Shown here: positions 1-8,712 of the stretch, piece by piece
Numbering within the stretch: position 1 is the first letter of the stretch
Layout: every line of letters starts with the position of its first letter
NCBI GenBank assembly: GCA_017615635.1
Contig: JAFZZR010000003.1
Span: 1-34,732 of the forward strand
Direction: 5' to 3'
From: Lentisphaeria bacterium
GTDB lineage: Bacteria; Verrucomicrobiota; Lentisphaeria; Victivallales; UBA1829
Length of the DNA: 34,732 bases
Notes under the pieces: generated by a model
What the model saw: the letters and a program-made list of their open reading frames with translations, nothing else
Told to the model about the DNA's origin: nothing
Database searches by the model: none
Made by a program: the position numbers and the translations under genes

Positions 1-1
1 C

Positions 2-703
2 ATGATGACGACCGTGGGACTGCGCAACGCGGGCGGGCCCAGCGGCGGTCAGGGGCTGCACGGCGCGATCTCGGCGGAGTCGGCGGAACAGGTCTCCGCG
101 ATCTGCCGCGACGGAGAGATACGGATCGGCGGTCGGCTCCGGGAAGGCGCTCTTTTCGATGCCGGACTGTTCCTGGAGCGGGAGATCTCCACCGGATTCG
201 GACGGAACCGGATCGATGTGGTCGACCGCGTTTCGAATCACGCGGAAGAGCCGGTCTTCACCGAGATCCTTTATCACTGCAACTTCGGATATCCCTTTGT
301 CGGACCGGATATGGAATTCGATCTGCCGGATCATGAAGTCATCCCGCGCGATGAAAATGCGAAGAAGTGCCTGGACCGCTGGATGGATTTTCCCGCGCCT
401 CTGGCCGGCTTCGGCGAACACTGCTTCCGCCATGTCCTGCCCGCCGGACCGGACGGCGTGGCCGTCATGCGGGCCGTCAACCGGAAACTCGGATTCGCCG
501 TCCGCGTGGAATATCACACGGATACGCTGCCCTTCATCGTGGAGTGGAAAAAACCCTCCCTCTACGCCTATGTTCTCGGGCTGGAACCGACGAATGCCTC
601 CCTCGGCGGACAGGAGTTCGACAAGGCCAACGGATTCGGGCGGACTCTCCGCGCCGGAGAAGCCGTCGAGTACCGTTTCTCCCTGGTCTTCGAGGATCTC
701 TGA
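2..703 (+). CDS. DUF4432 family protein (aldose 1-epimerase-like), 5'-truncated
   Basis: Only the C-terminal 233 residues are present; the reading frame is open to the window edge, so the true start lies upstream. Visible family features are the early TVGLRNAGGPSGG and GLHGAIS segments, the strongly beta-type composition and the late GLEPTNAS segment, which fit the galactose-mutarotase-like fold of DUF4432. Family knowledge suggests a sugar-binding or epimerase-like protein acting in the cytoplasm; the substrate cannot be told. It is followed directly by a strong terminator, so it ends an upstream operon and is not co-transcribed with the LacI gene. Confidence 0.75.
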   Translation: MMTTVGLRNAGGPSGGQGLHGAISAESAEQVSAICRDGEIRIGGRLREGALFDAGLFLEREISTGFGRNRIDVVDRVSNHAEEPVFTEILYHCNFGYPFVGPDMEFDLPDHEVIPRDENAKKCLDRWMDFPAPLAGFGEHCFRHVLPAGPDGVAVMRAVNRKLGFAVRVEYHTDTLPFIVEWKKPSLYAYVLGLEPTNASLGGQEFDKANGFGRTLRAGEAVEYRFSLVFEDL

Positions 704-724
704 TCCGGTCAGTCCCCGCTTTTG

Positions 725-755
725 GCCCCCGGTCAGCCCCCGGGGGCTTTTTTTT
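725..755 (+). terminator. Rho-independent terminator after the DUF4432 gene
   Basis: GCCCCC at 725-730 pairs with GGGGGC at 742-747 over an 11-nt loop and is followed at once by eight T residues (748-755). It separates the upstream gene from the LacI promoter at 780. Confidence 0.85.
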
Positions 756-779
756 CTCAAAAATTTTTGAAAGAGGGGC

Positions 780-807
780 TTGACAAACGTAAAAAAAGGC
801 GTATAAT
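780..807 (+). promoter_or_regulatory. Sigma-70-type promoter of the LacI-family gene
   Basis: A perfect TTGACA (780-785) and a perfect TATAAT (802-807) are 16 bp apart. The LacI-type start codon is about 50 bp downstream. This is the strongest promoter match in the window. Confidence 0.85.
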
Positions 808-814
808 TAGGGTA

Positions 815-829
815 TACGAAAATTTCGTA
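815..829 (+). promoter_or_regulatory. Palindromic operator candidate at the transcription start
   Basis: TACGAAAATTTCGTA is an odd-length palindrome with 7-bp arms centred on base 822. It lies 7 bp after the -10 box, so it covers the expected start of transcription. Its place just ahead of a LacI-type gene suggests autoregulation; this is inference. Confidence 0.6.
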
Positions 830-855
830 CAAAGATTTTAACCCGGGAGCCTCCT

Positions 856-1860
856 ATGGCCGCTACCCTGAAAATCATCGCCGAACGCGCCGGTCTGGCT
901 CAGTCCACGGTCTCACAGATCCTGAACCGCAGGGCTCACGATTTCAGTTCGGAGGAAAAACGGCAGCTGGTGTTCCGTCTGGCCCATGAACTGGGTTACA
1001 AGCAGAAATTCGGACACAAGCTCCTGCGCGGCGACAAGACCCAGACGGTCGGTCTCCTGCTCAGCACGCACCGGAGCTCCCTGGAAGAATATATGCAGGC
1101 GCTGATCCTCCGTCTGCTGGACGAGCTCGAACGAAGGGGATACGGATCCTACTTCGTGACCCTCTCCGACGACCCGGAGAACAATCTCCGGATCGTCCGG
1201 GATCTGATCGGCCGCGGCGCGGACTGCTTCATCATGCTGGGCGCGCCCGTGGGATACGGGGGGATCGAGGCGGAGATCCGGAAAAACAGCCGGAACATGA
1301 TCGCCTTCAACCACGTTTCCCCGCGCCGCGTGGAAGAGGATCACTCACGCTCCTGCGGCGAGATCCTCCGCTTCTTCCTGGACGAGGGACGGACGAATTT
1401 CCGCATGCTTCTGAGCGAACCGTTTCTTTTCGAAGAAGAACGGCTCCGTACGCTGAAGATGGTCTTCCCCGATGTCCCCGGGGACGAGCTTCTCAGGCGC
1501 TATTGCGTGGGGCTGGGGCATCTGGGCGAACATGACGACATCGACCTTTTCGCCCGGATCGGATACGATAAAACCCGCGAGGTCATGGAACAGGATCCCT
1601 CCGTCTCCGCCATTTTCTACCTTTCCGACTACTTCGCCGTGGGCGGAATCAAGTACCTGACGGAAACCGGGTGCAAGATCGGATCGGACGTCCTGGTGGC
1701 CGGATTCAACAACATCCATGCCATCCGCACCCACTGTCTGCCTGTTACCTCGGCGGAGCACGCACTGACGGAGATCGCGGACGCCCTGGTGGAGGAAATG
1801 GACAAAAGCGATGACACGATCCGGACGATCTACTCCAAGGCGGTCATAAGAAAAGTATGA
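856..1860 (+). CDS. LacI-family transcriptional regulator
   Basis: The 334-aa protein begins with a LacI-type helix-turn-helix (residues about 3-48: IIAERAGLAQSTVSQILNRR, then the ELGY hinge-helix entry), followed by a periplasmic-binding-protein-like sensor (about 60-325) with the usual TVGLLLS opening and a SAIFYLSDYFAVGG stretch. The ligand is probably a sugar or oligosaccharide. GGGAG at 845-849 stands 6 nt before the ATG. It heads the module of pseudopilins and glycosidases that follows on the same strand and has a strong promoter with a palindrome. Its last codons (AAA GTA TGA) merge into the low-complexity repeat at 1854-1902, so the C-terminus may have been reshaped by that repeat. 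Confidence 0.9.
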   Translation: MAATLKIIAERAGLAQSTVSQILNRRAHDFSSEEKRQLVFRLAHELGYKQKFGHKLLRGDKTQTVGLLLSTHRSSLEEYMQALILRLLDELERRGYGSYFVTLSDDPENNLRIVRDLIGRGADCFIMLGAPVGYGGIEAEIRKNSRNMIAFNHVSPRRVEEDHSRSCGEILRFFLDEGRTNFRMLLSEPFLFEEERLRTLKMVFPDVPGDELLRRYCVGLGHLGEHDDIDLFARIGYDKTREVMEQDPSVSAIFYLSDYFAVGGIKYLTETGCKIGSDVLVAGFNNIHAIRTHCLPVTSAEHALTEIADALVEEMDKSDDTIRTIYSKAVIRKV

Positions 1861-1902
1861 GGTATGAGGATGAAGTATGAGGTAAGAGGTATGAAGTATG
1901 AG
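1854..1902 (+). repeat. Low-complexity purine-rich repeat (AAGTATGAGG units)
   Basis: Three AAGTATGAGG units and intervening GGTATGA/GGATGA variants lie in a row, beginning inside the last codons of the LacI gene. The opposite strand of this sequence resembles the pyrimidine-rich stretch translated as the leader of the pseudopilin at 22898. Confidence 0.7.
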
Positions 1903-2003
1903 GCGGAAAAAACAATTTTTGCTGTACCCCCGGTACCCATGGTATTCCCGGCACCCTTGATCTGACCATAACAAAAAAACACTCACATAGGAGAAGAAGA
2001 ACC

Positions 2004-2840
2004 ATGAAAAGAAGAACGTTTACCCTGATCGAGCTTCTGGTCGTCATCGCCATCATCGCGATTCTGGCGGGAATGCTTCTGCCCTCGCTGGGAAAAGTCA
2101 AGAAGAAGGCCGCCGCCATCGGCTGTCTGAACAACACAAAGCAGATCACGCTGCTGGTCACCACCTACGCCGATTCCAACGATGACTACATGCCGGACAG
2201 CAAATTCGCTCCGACTCACGACAATTATGCGACTTCGAGAGTCGGACCTTTTGTCTGGTGGCAGGGACAGTCAGGTCTGGGCAAGCTGTTCCCGGATGCA
2301 AAAAACAAGGAGGAATTTGACGCTCAGACGGCCCAGCTTCTCTATTGTCCGACGGCCATGGGCGCAAAGAACAGTATTCCGAACTATTATTCCGAAGGAA
2401 AAAGGACACTCGGCGGATCGGAAGACTATCGCGTCTGCACCTACACTTACTACAACAACTGCGCACCGGAAAGCAATGGCAAATCATTTGCTGAAACCGT
2501 CATAAAAAACCGTTCAAACCTCGGTACGGCCGGGAACCACACGTTGGAGATATATGCAAAAATGCAAAGCTACTGGCGTACCCACAAATTATCCGATCTG
2601 TCGAAATGGAACGGCGTAGTCGCCTCGTGCATGACGACCAGCAGCAATGCGATGAAAGCTTTTCCGTATCCTGATAACGGACATCAGGATGGGAACGTCT
2701 TCAACATGCCTCTGTCCCGCTGGGACGGTTCGGCTCAAATCGGACGGTATACATCGGCCGAAATAGCCAATAACGTCGCGCACAACGATATACAGGACAA
2801 CCATATCACGCTGCTTTATCTGATGCCGCTGCTTCACTGA
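2004..2840 (+). CDS. Type II secretion pseudopilin-like protein (prepilin N-terminal domain)
   Basis: A 278-aa protein with a prepilin-type N-terminus: short basic leader MKRRT, then [13 protein letters not shown] continuing as one hydrophobic helix to about residue 25, then the PVC-type GCLNNTKQ segment near residue 40. The rest is a Tyr/Asn-rich globular domain. A canonical H-X9-DG tail is not seen; the nearest match is H-X13-DG at residues about 233-248. The residue before the conserved Phe is Thr, not the usual Gly. AGGAG lies about 10 nt before the ATG. It probably sits in the inner membrane as a pseudopilin, and its gene lies just ahead of a secreted GH123-like gene (36-bp gap). No promoter of its own is obvious. 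Confidence 0.85.
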   Translation: MKRRTFTLIELLVVIAIIAILAGMLLPSLGKVKKKAAAIGCLNNTKQITLLVTTYADSNDDYMPDSKFAPTHDNYATSRVGPFVWWQGQSGLGKLFPDAKNKEEFDAQTAQLLYCPTAMGAKNSIPNYYSEGKRTLGGSEDYRVCTYTYYNNCAPESNGKSFAETVIKNRSNLGTAGNHTLEIYAKMQSYWRTHKLSDLSKWNGVVASCMTTSSNAMKAFPYPDNGHQDGNVFNMPLSRWDGSAQIGRYTSAEIANNVAHNDIQDNHITLLYLMPLLH

Positions 2841-2876
2841 TCCGCGGATCTGAGACCACCATTTGAAGGAAGAAAC

Positions 2877-5357
2877 ATGAAAGCCTCTGATTTTCTCCGC
2901 CGGCGCGGATCGCTCGTCCTGTCCCTCTGCCTGATCTCCGTCTCCGCGTACTGCCAGGCAAAATCCGCTGATGCACCGGGTCCGGAAAACGAGGGCGGAA
3001 GTACACTGCTCCCGATCCGGAAGATCGCCGAAGTTCCGGCCGTCGACGGAGTGCTGGAGGAGGAAATCGACCGGGCCGCGTGCTGGAGCAGTCCGTTTGT
3101 TGTTCTGGGTAAGGAAAATGCGCAGATCAACGGTCTGTGGGAGGGTGCGGACGAAAAATTCATCCGACATGCGGCAAAAGCGGCAGTCTTCAGCGACGGG
3201 AAACAGCTCTACGCGGTCTTCAAGGCGCCCTTCCCCGCGGATACTCCTCCGGGAGAAAAGGATTCCGTGGAGTTCTTCCTTCAGGAGGAAGCGGGCGGCA
3301 GGACCTGGCAGGTGCTCGTCGATACCGCGGGAAACGCTCTGTTCTTTTCGTATGAGGACGACAATGCCGAAGCGGTGCCCTGGACCGGGCATGACGCGAA
3401 AACAGCGGTGAAAGTCAATAAGGATCATTTCGTTGTGGAAATGTCCGTTCCGCTTGCCGCCCTGGGCATGGACTCTCTCCCCGCGGACGGGACCGCCTGG
3501 CGCGGCAACTTCTGCCGTTCGGGCGTCAGCTGCGGCGGACACAGCAGCTGGATGCCCACGGGACAGCGCTACTTCGTGCCTTCGCTCTTCGGGCTTCTGC
3601 TGAACGGGACGGAGAAGGACTATTTCGGGAAGGAGATCCGGACGATCGCGGAACAGTATCCGGATCTTCCCGTGATCCGGGACCGGGCGGAAGAGCTTCA
3701 GGAAACCGTCCGAAGCATCGAAACGTTCCGCGCCTCGGATGTGGAAAAGCTCACGCAGGCGCTGGCACTGCTGCGGCGTCAGGCCGTCAAGCTGCAGAAC
3801 GAAGGGAAGACAACGTTCATCTGGAAGGGGAATCCCTGGGGCGACTTCGGCCCCGATGTGACGATTACCGACAAGGAAGAGCTCCGGAGCATTTCGCTCC
3901 GCGCGCCCCGGGGCGCAAGAGCCATCGGCGCGTTTCTGGTCAGCAATCTGACGAACCGTCACAATATGTTCACGATGAAGATCAAGGCGCGCAAGGACCT
4001 TTTGAGCCGGATCCGCTTCCGGGAGGGCGGTTTCGTGCAGGACCGGAAACGGGTGTTCCCCGATGCGATCTTCGATCTGCCGCTGGGCGAAGTGGTGCGG
4101 CAGGCACCCGAATCCACCAGTCTGATCTGGATGGATGTGGATACCGCAGGCCTTGCGCCCGGCGTGTACCGGGGCAAAATCGATTTCGTTCCCGCCTATC
4201 CGGGCTTCCAGGCCCGCCAGCTTCCCTTCGAACTGCGGGTCAGCGAAGTGGATCTCGCCGAAGTGTCGATCATGCTCTGGACATATCAGATGCGCCATAC
4301 ACGGGCCTTCGAGCTGCTGAAGGACTACGGATTCAATACGTCCAACCTCGTCTCGAAATGGTTCGCACCCGATCCCGATGAAAACGGAAACTACAATTTC
4401 GACAGACTGGATCAGGAGATCGAGGCGATCGAACGATCCGGGATCCCCCGCGGCGAAATCCGCCTGATCGCCAACCTGTTCCTCCCGTTCTGGTCGGAGA
4501 TCCGGCTTCCCGACGGCAGAAAGGTCTCCTTCGGCGATCCGGGCTGGAAGGAGGAATACGGCAAAAGACTCCTCCTCTTCCGGGACCATCTGAAGGAAAA
4601 ATACGGAATGGACTATTCCCGTTACTGTTTTTCCCTCTCCGATGAACCAAAGGACGACCCGAAAACGCCCGGTACCCGCGCCTGGATCGTCTTCGAGGGG
4701 GCGAAGTTCTTGAAGTCGGTGGACCCGAATTTCCGCACGTATGAGAATCCGTGCCGCTTCGGCACCGAAACGGACGCCCTGTATCCGGAAAACTTCGATG
4801 TGCTTGTGCCCTATCTGCCGCGGCTGGAGCAATGCGAGTCCGCCATGAAACTCTATGAACAGTGCGACAAAAAAATCTATACCTACTCCATCCACGAGAA
4901 GCCCACAAGTCCGCTGGTCTACCGTCGGCTGGCGTGGAAGCACATGCGCCATGGCTTCCGCGGGACTCCGTTCTTCTACAACCTCTTCCACTTCTCCGGC
5001 GATCAGTTCATGTCCGGTGATGCGGATACCCCGGACAGCAAACGGACCAACGACTTCGGCACGGTCTATATCAACTCGCTCTACAAGGCCTTCGGATTCC
5101 ACCAGAAACCCGAAGCGATCAAGATCGCGGTCAGCCGCCGGATGGAATCCTGGTATCAGGGGATCATCGACTTCAAAGTTTCGGAGTTCTGCCGGAATAA
5201 GATCAGCGAGCGCAAGGCCCGCGGAGAAGATACGTCGGCGTTCGAAAAAGAGTTTGCCGACCTCGCCGCGCTCGGAGCCTCCGCCTCCGGCGACATGGAA
5301 GAGGCAGGGAACCGTCTTCTGGATCTGGCGGAAAAGCTGCTGAAGGGAAAAGAGTAA
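2877..5357 (+). CDS. Secreted GH123-like (DUF4091) glycosidase with CBM9-like N-terminus
   Basis: 826 aa. An N-terminal signal peptide (RRR, then a hydrophobic stretch to about residue 25) is followed by a CBM9/DOMON-like domain (about 45-245, with VDGVLEEEIDRA and the SVEFFLQEE strand), a linker helix region (250-310), a beta domain (315-460) and a TIM-barrel-like region (465-790). Adjacent acidic residues D589-E590 in SLSDEPKDDP match the Asp-Glu pair that serves catalysis in GH123 beta-N-acetylgalactosaminidases and is kept in DUF4091 proteins. Substrate is unknown; a GalNAc-type host glycan is possible. AAGGAAG precedes the ATG. It is a paralogue of 6225-8690, and each copy has its own pseudopilin immediately upstream. 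Confidence 0.8.
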   Translation: MKASDFLRRRGSLVLSLCLISVSAYCQAKSADAPGPENEGGSTLLPIRKIAEVPAVDGVLEEEIDRAACWSSPFVVLGKENAQINGLWEGADEKFIRHAAKAAVFSDGKQLYAVFKAPFPADTPPGEKDSVEFFLQEEAGGRTWQVLVDTAGNALFFSYEDDNAEAVPWTGHDAKTAVKVNKDHFVVEMSVPLAALGMDSLPADGTAWRGNFCRSGVSCGGHSSWMPTGQRYFVPSLFGLLLNGTEKDYFGKEIRTIAEQYPDLPVIRDRAEELQETVRSIETFRASDVEKLTQALALLRRQAVKLQNEGKTTFIWKGNPWGDFGPDVTITDKEELRSISLRAPRGARAIGAFLVSNLTNRHNMFTMKIKARKDLLSRIRFREGGFVQDRKRVFPDAIFDLPLGEVVRQAPESTSLIWMDVDTAGLAPGVYRGKIDFVPAYPGFQARQLPFELRVSEVDLAEVSIMLWTYQMRHTRAFELLKDYGFNTSNLVSKWFAPDPDENGNYNFDRLDQEIEAIERSGIPRGEIRLIANLFLPFWSEIRLPDGRKVSFGDPGWKEEYGKRLLLFRDHLKEKYGMDYSRYCFSLSDEPKDDPKTPGTRAWIVFEGAKFLKSVDPNFRTYENPCRFGTETDALYPENFDVLVPYLPRLEQCESAMKLYEQCDKKIYTYSIHEKPTSPLVYRRLAWKHMRHGFRGTPFFYNLFHFSGDQFMSGDADTPDSKRTNDFGTVYINSLYKAFGFHQKPEAIKIAVSRRMESWYQGIIDFKVSEFCRNKISERKARGEDTSAFEKEFADLAALGASASGDMEEAGNRLLDLAEKLLKGKE

Positions 5358-5402
5358 AACAGGAACAAAACATATAAGGAACAACAAGGAGAAAAGAAAA
5401 AA

Positions 5403-6209
5403 ATGAAACGGGATATGTTCACCCTCATCGAATTGCTGGTCGTCATCGCCATCATCGCCATTCTGGCGGGGATGCTGATCCCGGCGCTGGGCTCGGCAAA
5501 AAATCTGGCCCATGTCACTTCCTGCGCCAACAACCTGAAGAACATCGGAATTTTTGCGCAGTGCTACGGGAATGATTACGACGACCACATCATACCCGCC
5601 TCGTTCAAGGACTGCAACCCGCAATTCTCCCTGCCGGCCAACAGCGACACCTTCGGAGACGGCACGAAAATCGAGTCTCTGACATCTTACTTCAAGGTGT
5701 TCAATGCGCTCGGATATGTGAAGTTCTACAAAAGAGGCGACACCCTGGACGCCGCCCACGGCGATACCCTCTATGAAAAGGCGAAAATCTTTTTCTGTCC
5801 TTCCATGCCTCTCAGCCTGACAAAATTCCAGCACATGAAATACGACGGCACCAGCTACGGCGTCAGCGGCGGCGTTCTGTACAAGACCCCGTGGTATTCG
5901 ACGTACGCAGGAGAGGATCGTGCGAAACTGTACAAGTGGTTCCGGTTCTCCACCGTCAAAAGTCCCTCCTCCAAGTGGTATATCTCGGATGCGAAACAGA
6001 ACGAACTCAAATGTTGCGGCGCGGGGTATCCTCTGGTTCCGAACGCAACCACCCCGGCGAACGGACGCAACGATCCGTATGACTGGCACAAGGGAAAAGT
6101 CAATATGCTGCACGTCGGAGGAAATATCTCCGCGTATCAGGCAAACCCCGTCCGGCAGAACCGGCTGTTCGATCTCGCGAAAGATGAAGTGATCAACTTC
6201 GGAAAATAA
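5403..6209 (+). CDS. Type II secretion pseudopilin-like protein
   Basis: 268 aa: leader MKRDM, then [19 protein letters not shown], the CANNLKNIG segment and a globular domain. Near the C-terminus [14 protein letters not shown] has the spacing of the H-X9-DG motif, but with Gly in place of Asp. Met stands before the conserved Phe instead of Gly. AAGGAG lies about 11 nt upstream, and the gene sits 45 bp after the first GH123-like gene and 15 bp before the second, so it is clearly co-transcribed. Bases 5417-5458 are identical over 42 nt to the broken pseudopilin at 34361. Confidence 0.87.
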   Translation: MKRDMFTLIELLVVIAIIAILAGMLIPALGSAKNLAHVTSCANNLKNIGIFAQCYGNDYDDHIIPASFKDCNPQFSLPANSDTFGDGTKIESLTSYFKVFNALGYVKFYKRGDTLDAAHGDTLYEKAKIFFCPSMPLSLTKFQHMKYDGTSYGVSGGVLYKTPWYSTYAGEDRAKLYKWFRFSTVKSPSSKWYISDAKQNELKCCGAGYPLVPNATTPANGRNDPYDWHKGKVNMLHVGGNISAYQANPVRQNRLFDLAKDEVINFGK

Positions 6210-6224
6210 GGAGAGGTACGGCCG

Positions 6225-8690
6225 ATGAAATGCAAAGAAGTTCTTCTCGCCGTTCTGGCCTTGCTGTGCAGCCTTTCCTCCGCGTCGGAGCCCGCGAAGG
6301 CTTCGGAATCCCGCGCCGACGTGAACATTCTCCTGAAACGGACGGAGGCTGCACCCCGTATCGACGGCTGTCTTGAGGATCCCTGCTGGAAAAAGGCGGA
6401 GTGGAGCGAGCCGTTTCTGGTTCTGGGATCCATGAGCAAGACGGTGAATCAGCTCAGGTTGTCGGCAGACGAAAAATTCGTGAAGACGGCCTCCCGTGCG
6501 GCCATGCTTTTCGATGACCGCAACCTGTATCTGGCGGTCCGCTCGCCCTTCCCCGGCGGCATGAAGCCTCTGACCGAAAAAAAGCAGGGGGAAGACGTCT
6601 ACAGAGACGACCATGCGGAGTTTTTCCTGAAACCCGCGGGACGTGCGGACTTTTATTATCAGCTGCTCGTCAATGCCAACGGCGCCTGGCAGGGCCTGAA
6701 ACACTCCGTCAGCAACGGGAAAAGCGAAGAATGGATCCCGGAAGGACTGCAGGTCGCGGCCGTGCTCGGCGAAGATCATTTCGATATCGAGCTGGCGCTT
6801 CCTTTTGCATCTGTCGCGGCGGAAACGCCCGAGTCCGGAAGCGTATGGACCGGGAATTTTGCGCGGGGGGGGAAGACCTGCGGCGGACTCAGTACCTGGG
6901 CGCCGGTGGGAGCGAGTTTTCTCTCGCCGGAACTCTTCGGCAAATTCGTTTTCGGCAGCCGCAAAGCCTGTTATGCGGCCCCGGTCAAGGCCCTGAAGAA
7001 CGACATGGAGAAACTGGGAAACGAGGTGCCGGCACCGGTGCGGGAGGCGGAGAGCCGCCTGATGCAGACCATCGAGGAAAATGGAGAGGACCGGGAAAGC
7101 TGGGGCCCGCTGCATGATCGGATACGCCGTCTCGAAAATCTGCTCGTCCAGACCGCCAACAAAGGAAAAACGCATCTGATCTGGCAGGATGATCCGTGGA
7201 AAAAGGTCGGACCCGACCGGGAAATTCCCATGGATACGAAAGAACTTGAAGTTCTGAATCTGGAGACCGCCCGGGGCGCCCGGGCCATTGCCGCCTTCAT
7301 GGTCTCCAATCTGACGGACCGGATGCTGATGACCAACATCCAGTTTCTGACCGATCCGAAAAAGAAAAACGATCCCCGGACACAAGTCTTCTCGGCGAAT
7401 GTCCGGTTCCGCGAGCTCGCATATATCGAAATGAACGGCGGAAAAATGATCCCCGATCCCATTTTCGAACTGCCCGTAGGCTCCATGCTCCGTGTCGCGC
7501 CGAACACCACCTCCATTGTCTGGCTGGATATCGACACGGCCGATCTGAAGCCGGGAAACTATGCCGGAACGATCCGGCTTTTCCCCTCTTTCAGCGGATT
7601 CGAGCAGAAAGAGATCAAGCTGAACTTGAGAGTCAGCCCGGTGGATATTTCCCGCGTTTTCGTCCGCACATGGACCTACCGGTTCCGCGGTCCGGCCATA
7701 TTCCCGTACTTGAAGGATTACGGGTTCAACACGGTCCGTGTGAATCTGTCCGACTACACTCCGGTATTCAATGCGGAGGGGAAAACGGAATTTCCCCGGC
7801 TGGAGGCCATACTCCGTGCGCTGGAGGCAAACGGAGTGCCGAGAAAAGAAATGATGTGGATCTTCTATCCCGAATTTTACCTCTGGTCGAACACAAGAAC
7901 GGACGATGGAAAGTGGGTGAAATTTCTGGAGCCGGAATGGAAGAAAATCTGGGCGGCAAGATACCGGCTGCTCCGCGACTGGCTCAAGGAAAAGGGCTTC
8001 GGATATGATCAATATGCGTTCTATCCCACCGATGAACCGAACGGTGATCCGGCGGACCCGGCAAAAAAGGCATACTACGCATTCGAGGGCGGAAAGTTCC
8101 TCAGGGAAGTAGACCCGAACTTCCGGATCGCGGAAAATCCGTACCAGGTGAAGGACGGACGTCAGAAGCAGTATTTCGAGCTGTGCGATATTCTTATTCC
8201 CTTCTATCCCGCCATGGATCGTCCGCTTATCGAAGAATACCGGAAGAGCGGACGCGAGATCTGGAGCTATACCGTTTACAACAAGGGCTTTTCCCCCGCC
8301 GCGTACCGGCATCGCTTCTGGGAAAATCTGGAAGCGGGCTTTCCCGGACCGGCCTGCTTTTACGCGCTTTTCGAAAACTCCTCCGATCCGTTCAATTCCT
8401 ACGATTCCAACGGGCAGAGCACTTCGGACTACGGCGCCGCATATATGAATCCGAGAACCGATCAGCTCGCGCCCTCGCGCAGGCTGGAAGCCTGGTATCT
8501 GGGGCTGGTGGACTTCAAGACTGCCGGATTCTGCCGTCTGAAAATCGAGGAACGGAAGAAATCGGGATTCAATACGGAGGCCGAGGAAAAGGAACTCTCC
8601 GAAATCATTCAGGAAGGATTCCGCGCCGGCGGAGATATGGATGCCGCCGGGAAAAAACTTCTGGATCTGGCGGAAAAGCTGCTGAAGTAA
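6225..8690 (+). CDS. Secreted GH123-like (DUF4091) glycosidase, second paralogue
   Basis: 821 aa. Signal peptide MKCKEVLLAVLALLCSLSSA with cleavage probably after residue 20; CBM9-like domain about 35-245 (IDGCLEDPCWKKA, DDHAEFFLKP); central beta domain about 318-475; TIM-barrel-like region 478-800 with the Asp-Glu pair D603-E604 in YPTDEPNGDP. The domain order matches the gene at 2877, pointing to a duplicated pseudopilin-plus-enzyme pair. The 3' ends of the two copies share 30 identical bases (5316-5345 and 8658-8687), both encoding LLDLAEKLLK. GGAGAGG precedes the ATG by 8 nt. Expected at the cell surface or outside; substrate unknown. Confidence 0.8.
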   Translation: MKCKEVLLAVLALLCSLSSASEPAKASESRADVNILLKRTEAAPRIDGCLEDPCWKKAEWSEPFLVLGSMSKTVNQLRLSADEKFVKTASRAAMLFDDRNLYLAVRSPFPGGMKPLTEKKQGEDVYRDDHAEFFLKPAGRADFYYQLLVNANGAWQGLKHSVSNGKSEEWIPEGLQVAAVLGEDHFDIELALPFASVAAETPESGSVWTGNFARGGKTCGGLSTWAPVGASFLSPELFGKFVFGSRKACYAAPVKALKNDMEKLGNEVPAPVREAESRLMQTIEENGEDRESWGPLHDRIRRLENLLVQTANKGKTHLIWQDDPWKKVGPDREIPMDTKELEVLNLETARGARAIAAFMVSNLTDRMLMTNIQFLTDPKKKNDPRTQVFSANVRFRELAYIEMNGGKMIPDPIFELPVGSMLRVAPNTTSIVWLDIDTADLKPGNYAGTIRLFPSFSGFEQKEIKLNLRVSPVDISRVFVRTWTYRFRGPAIFPYLKDYGFNTVRVNLSDYTPVFNAEGKTEFPRLEAILRALEANGVPRKEMMWIFYPEFYLWSNTRTDDGKWVKFLEPEWKKIWAARYRLLRDWLKEKGFGYDQYAFYPTDEPNGDPADPAKKAYYAFEGGKFLREVDPNFRIAENPYQVKDGRQKQYFELCDILIPFYPAMDRPLIEEYRKSGREIWSYTVYNKGFSPAAYRHRFWENLEAGFPGPACFYALFENSSDPFNSYDSNGQSTSDYGAAYMNPRTDQLAPSRRLEAWYLGLVDFKTAGFCRLKIEERKKSGFNTEAEEKELSEIIQEGFRAGGDMDAAGKKLLDLAEKLLK

Positions 8691-8712
8691 ACAAGCGTGA
8701 AAGGTGCCATTC

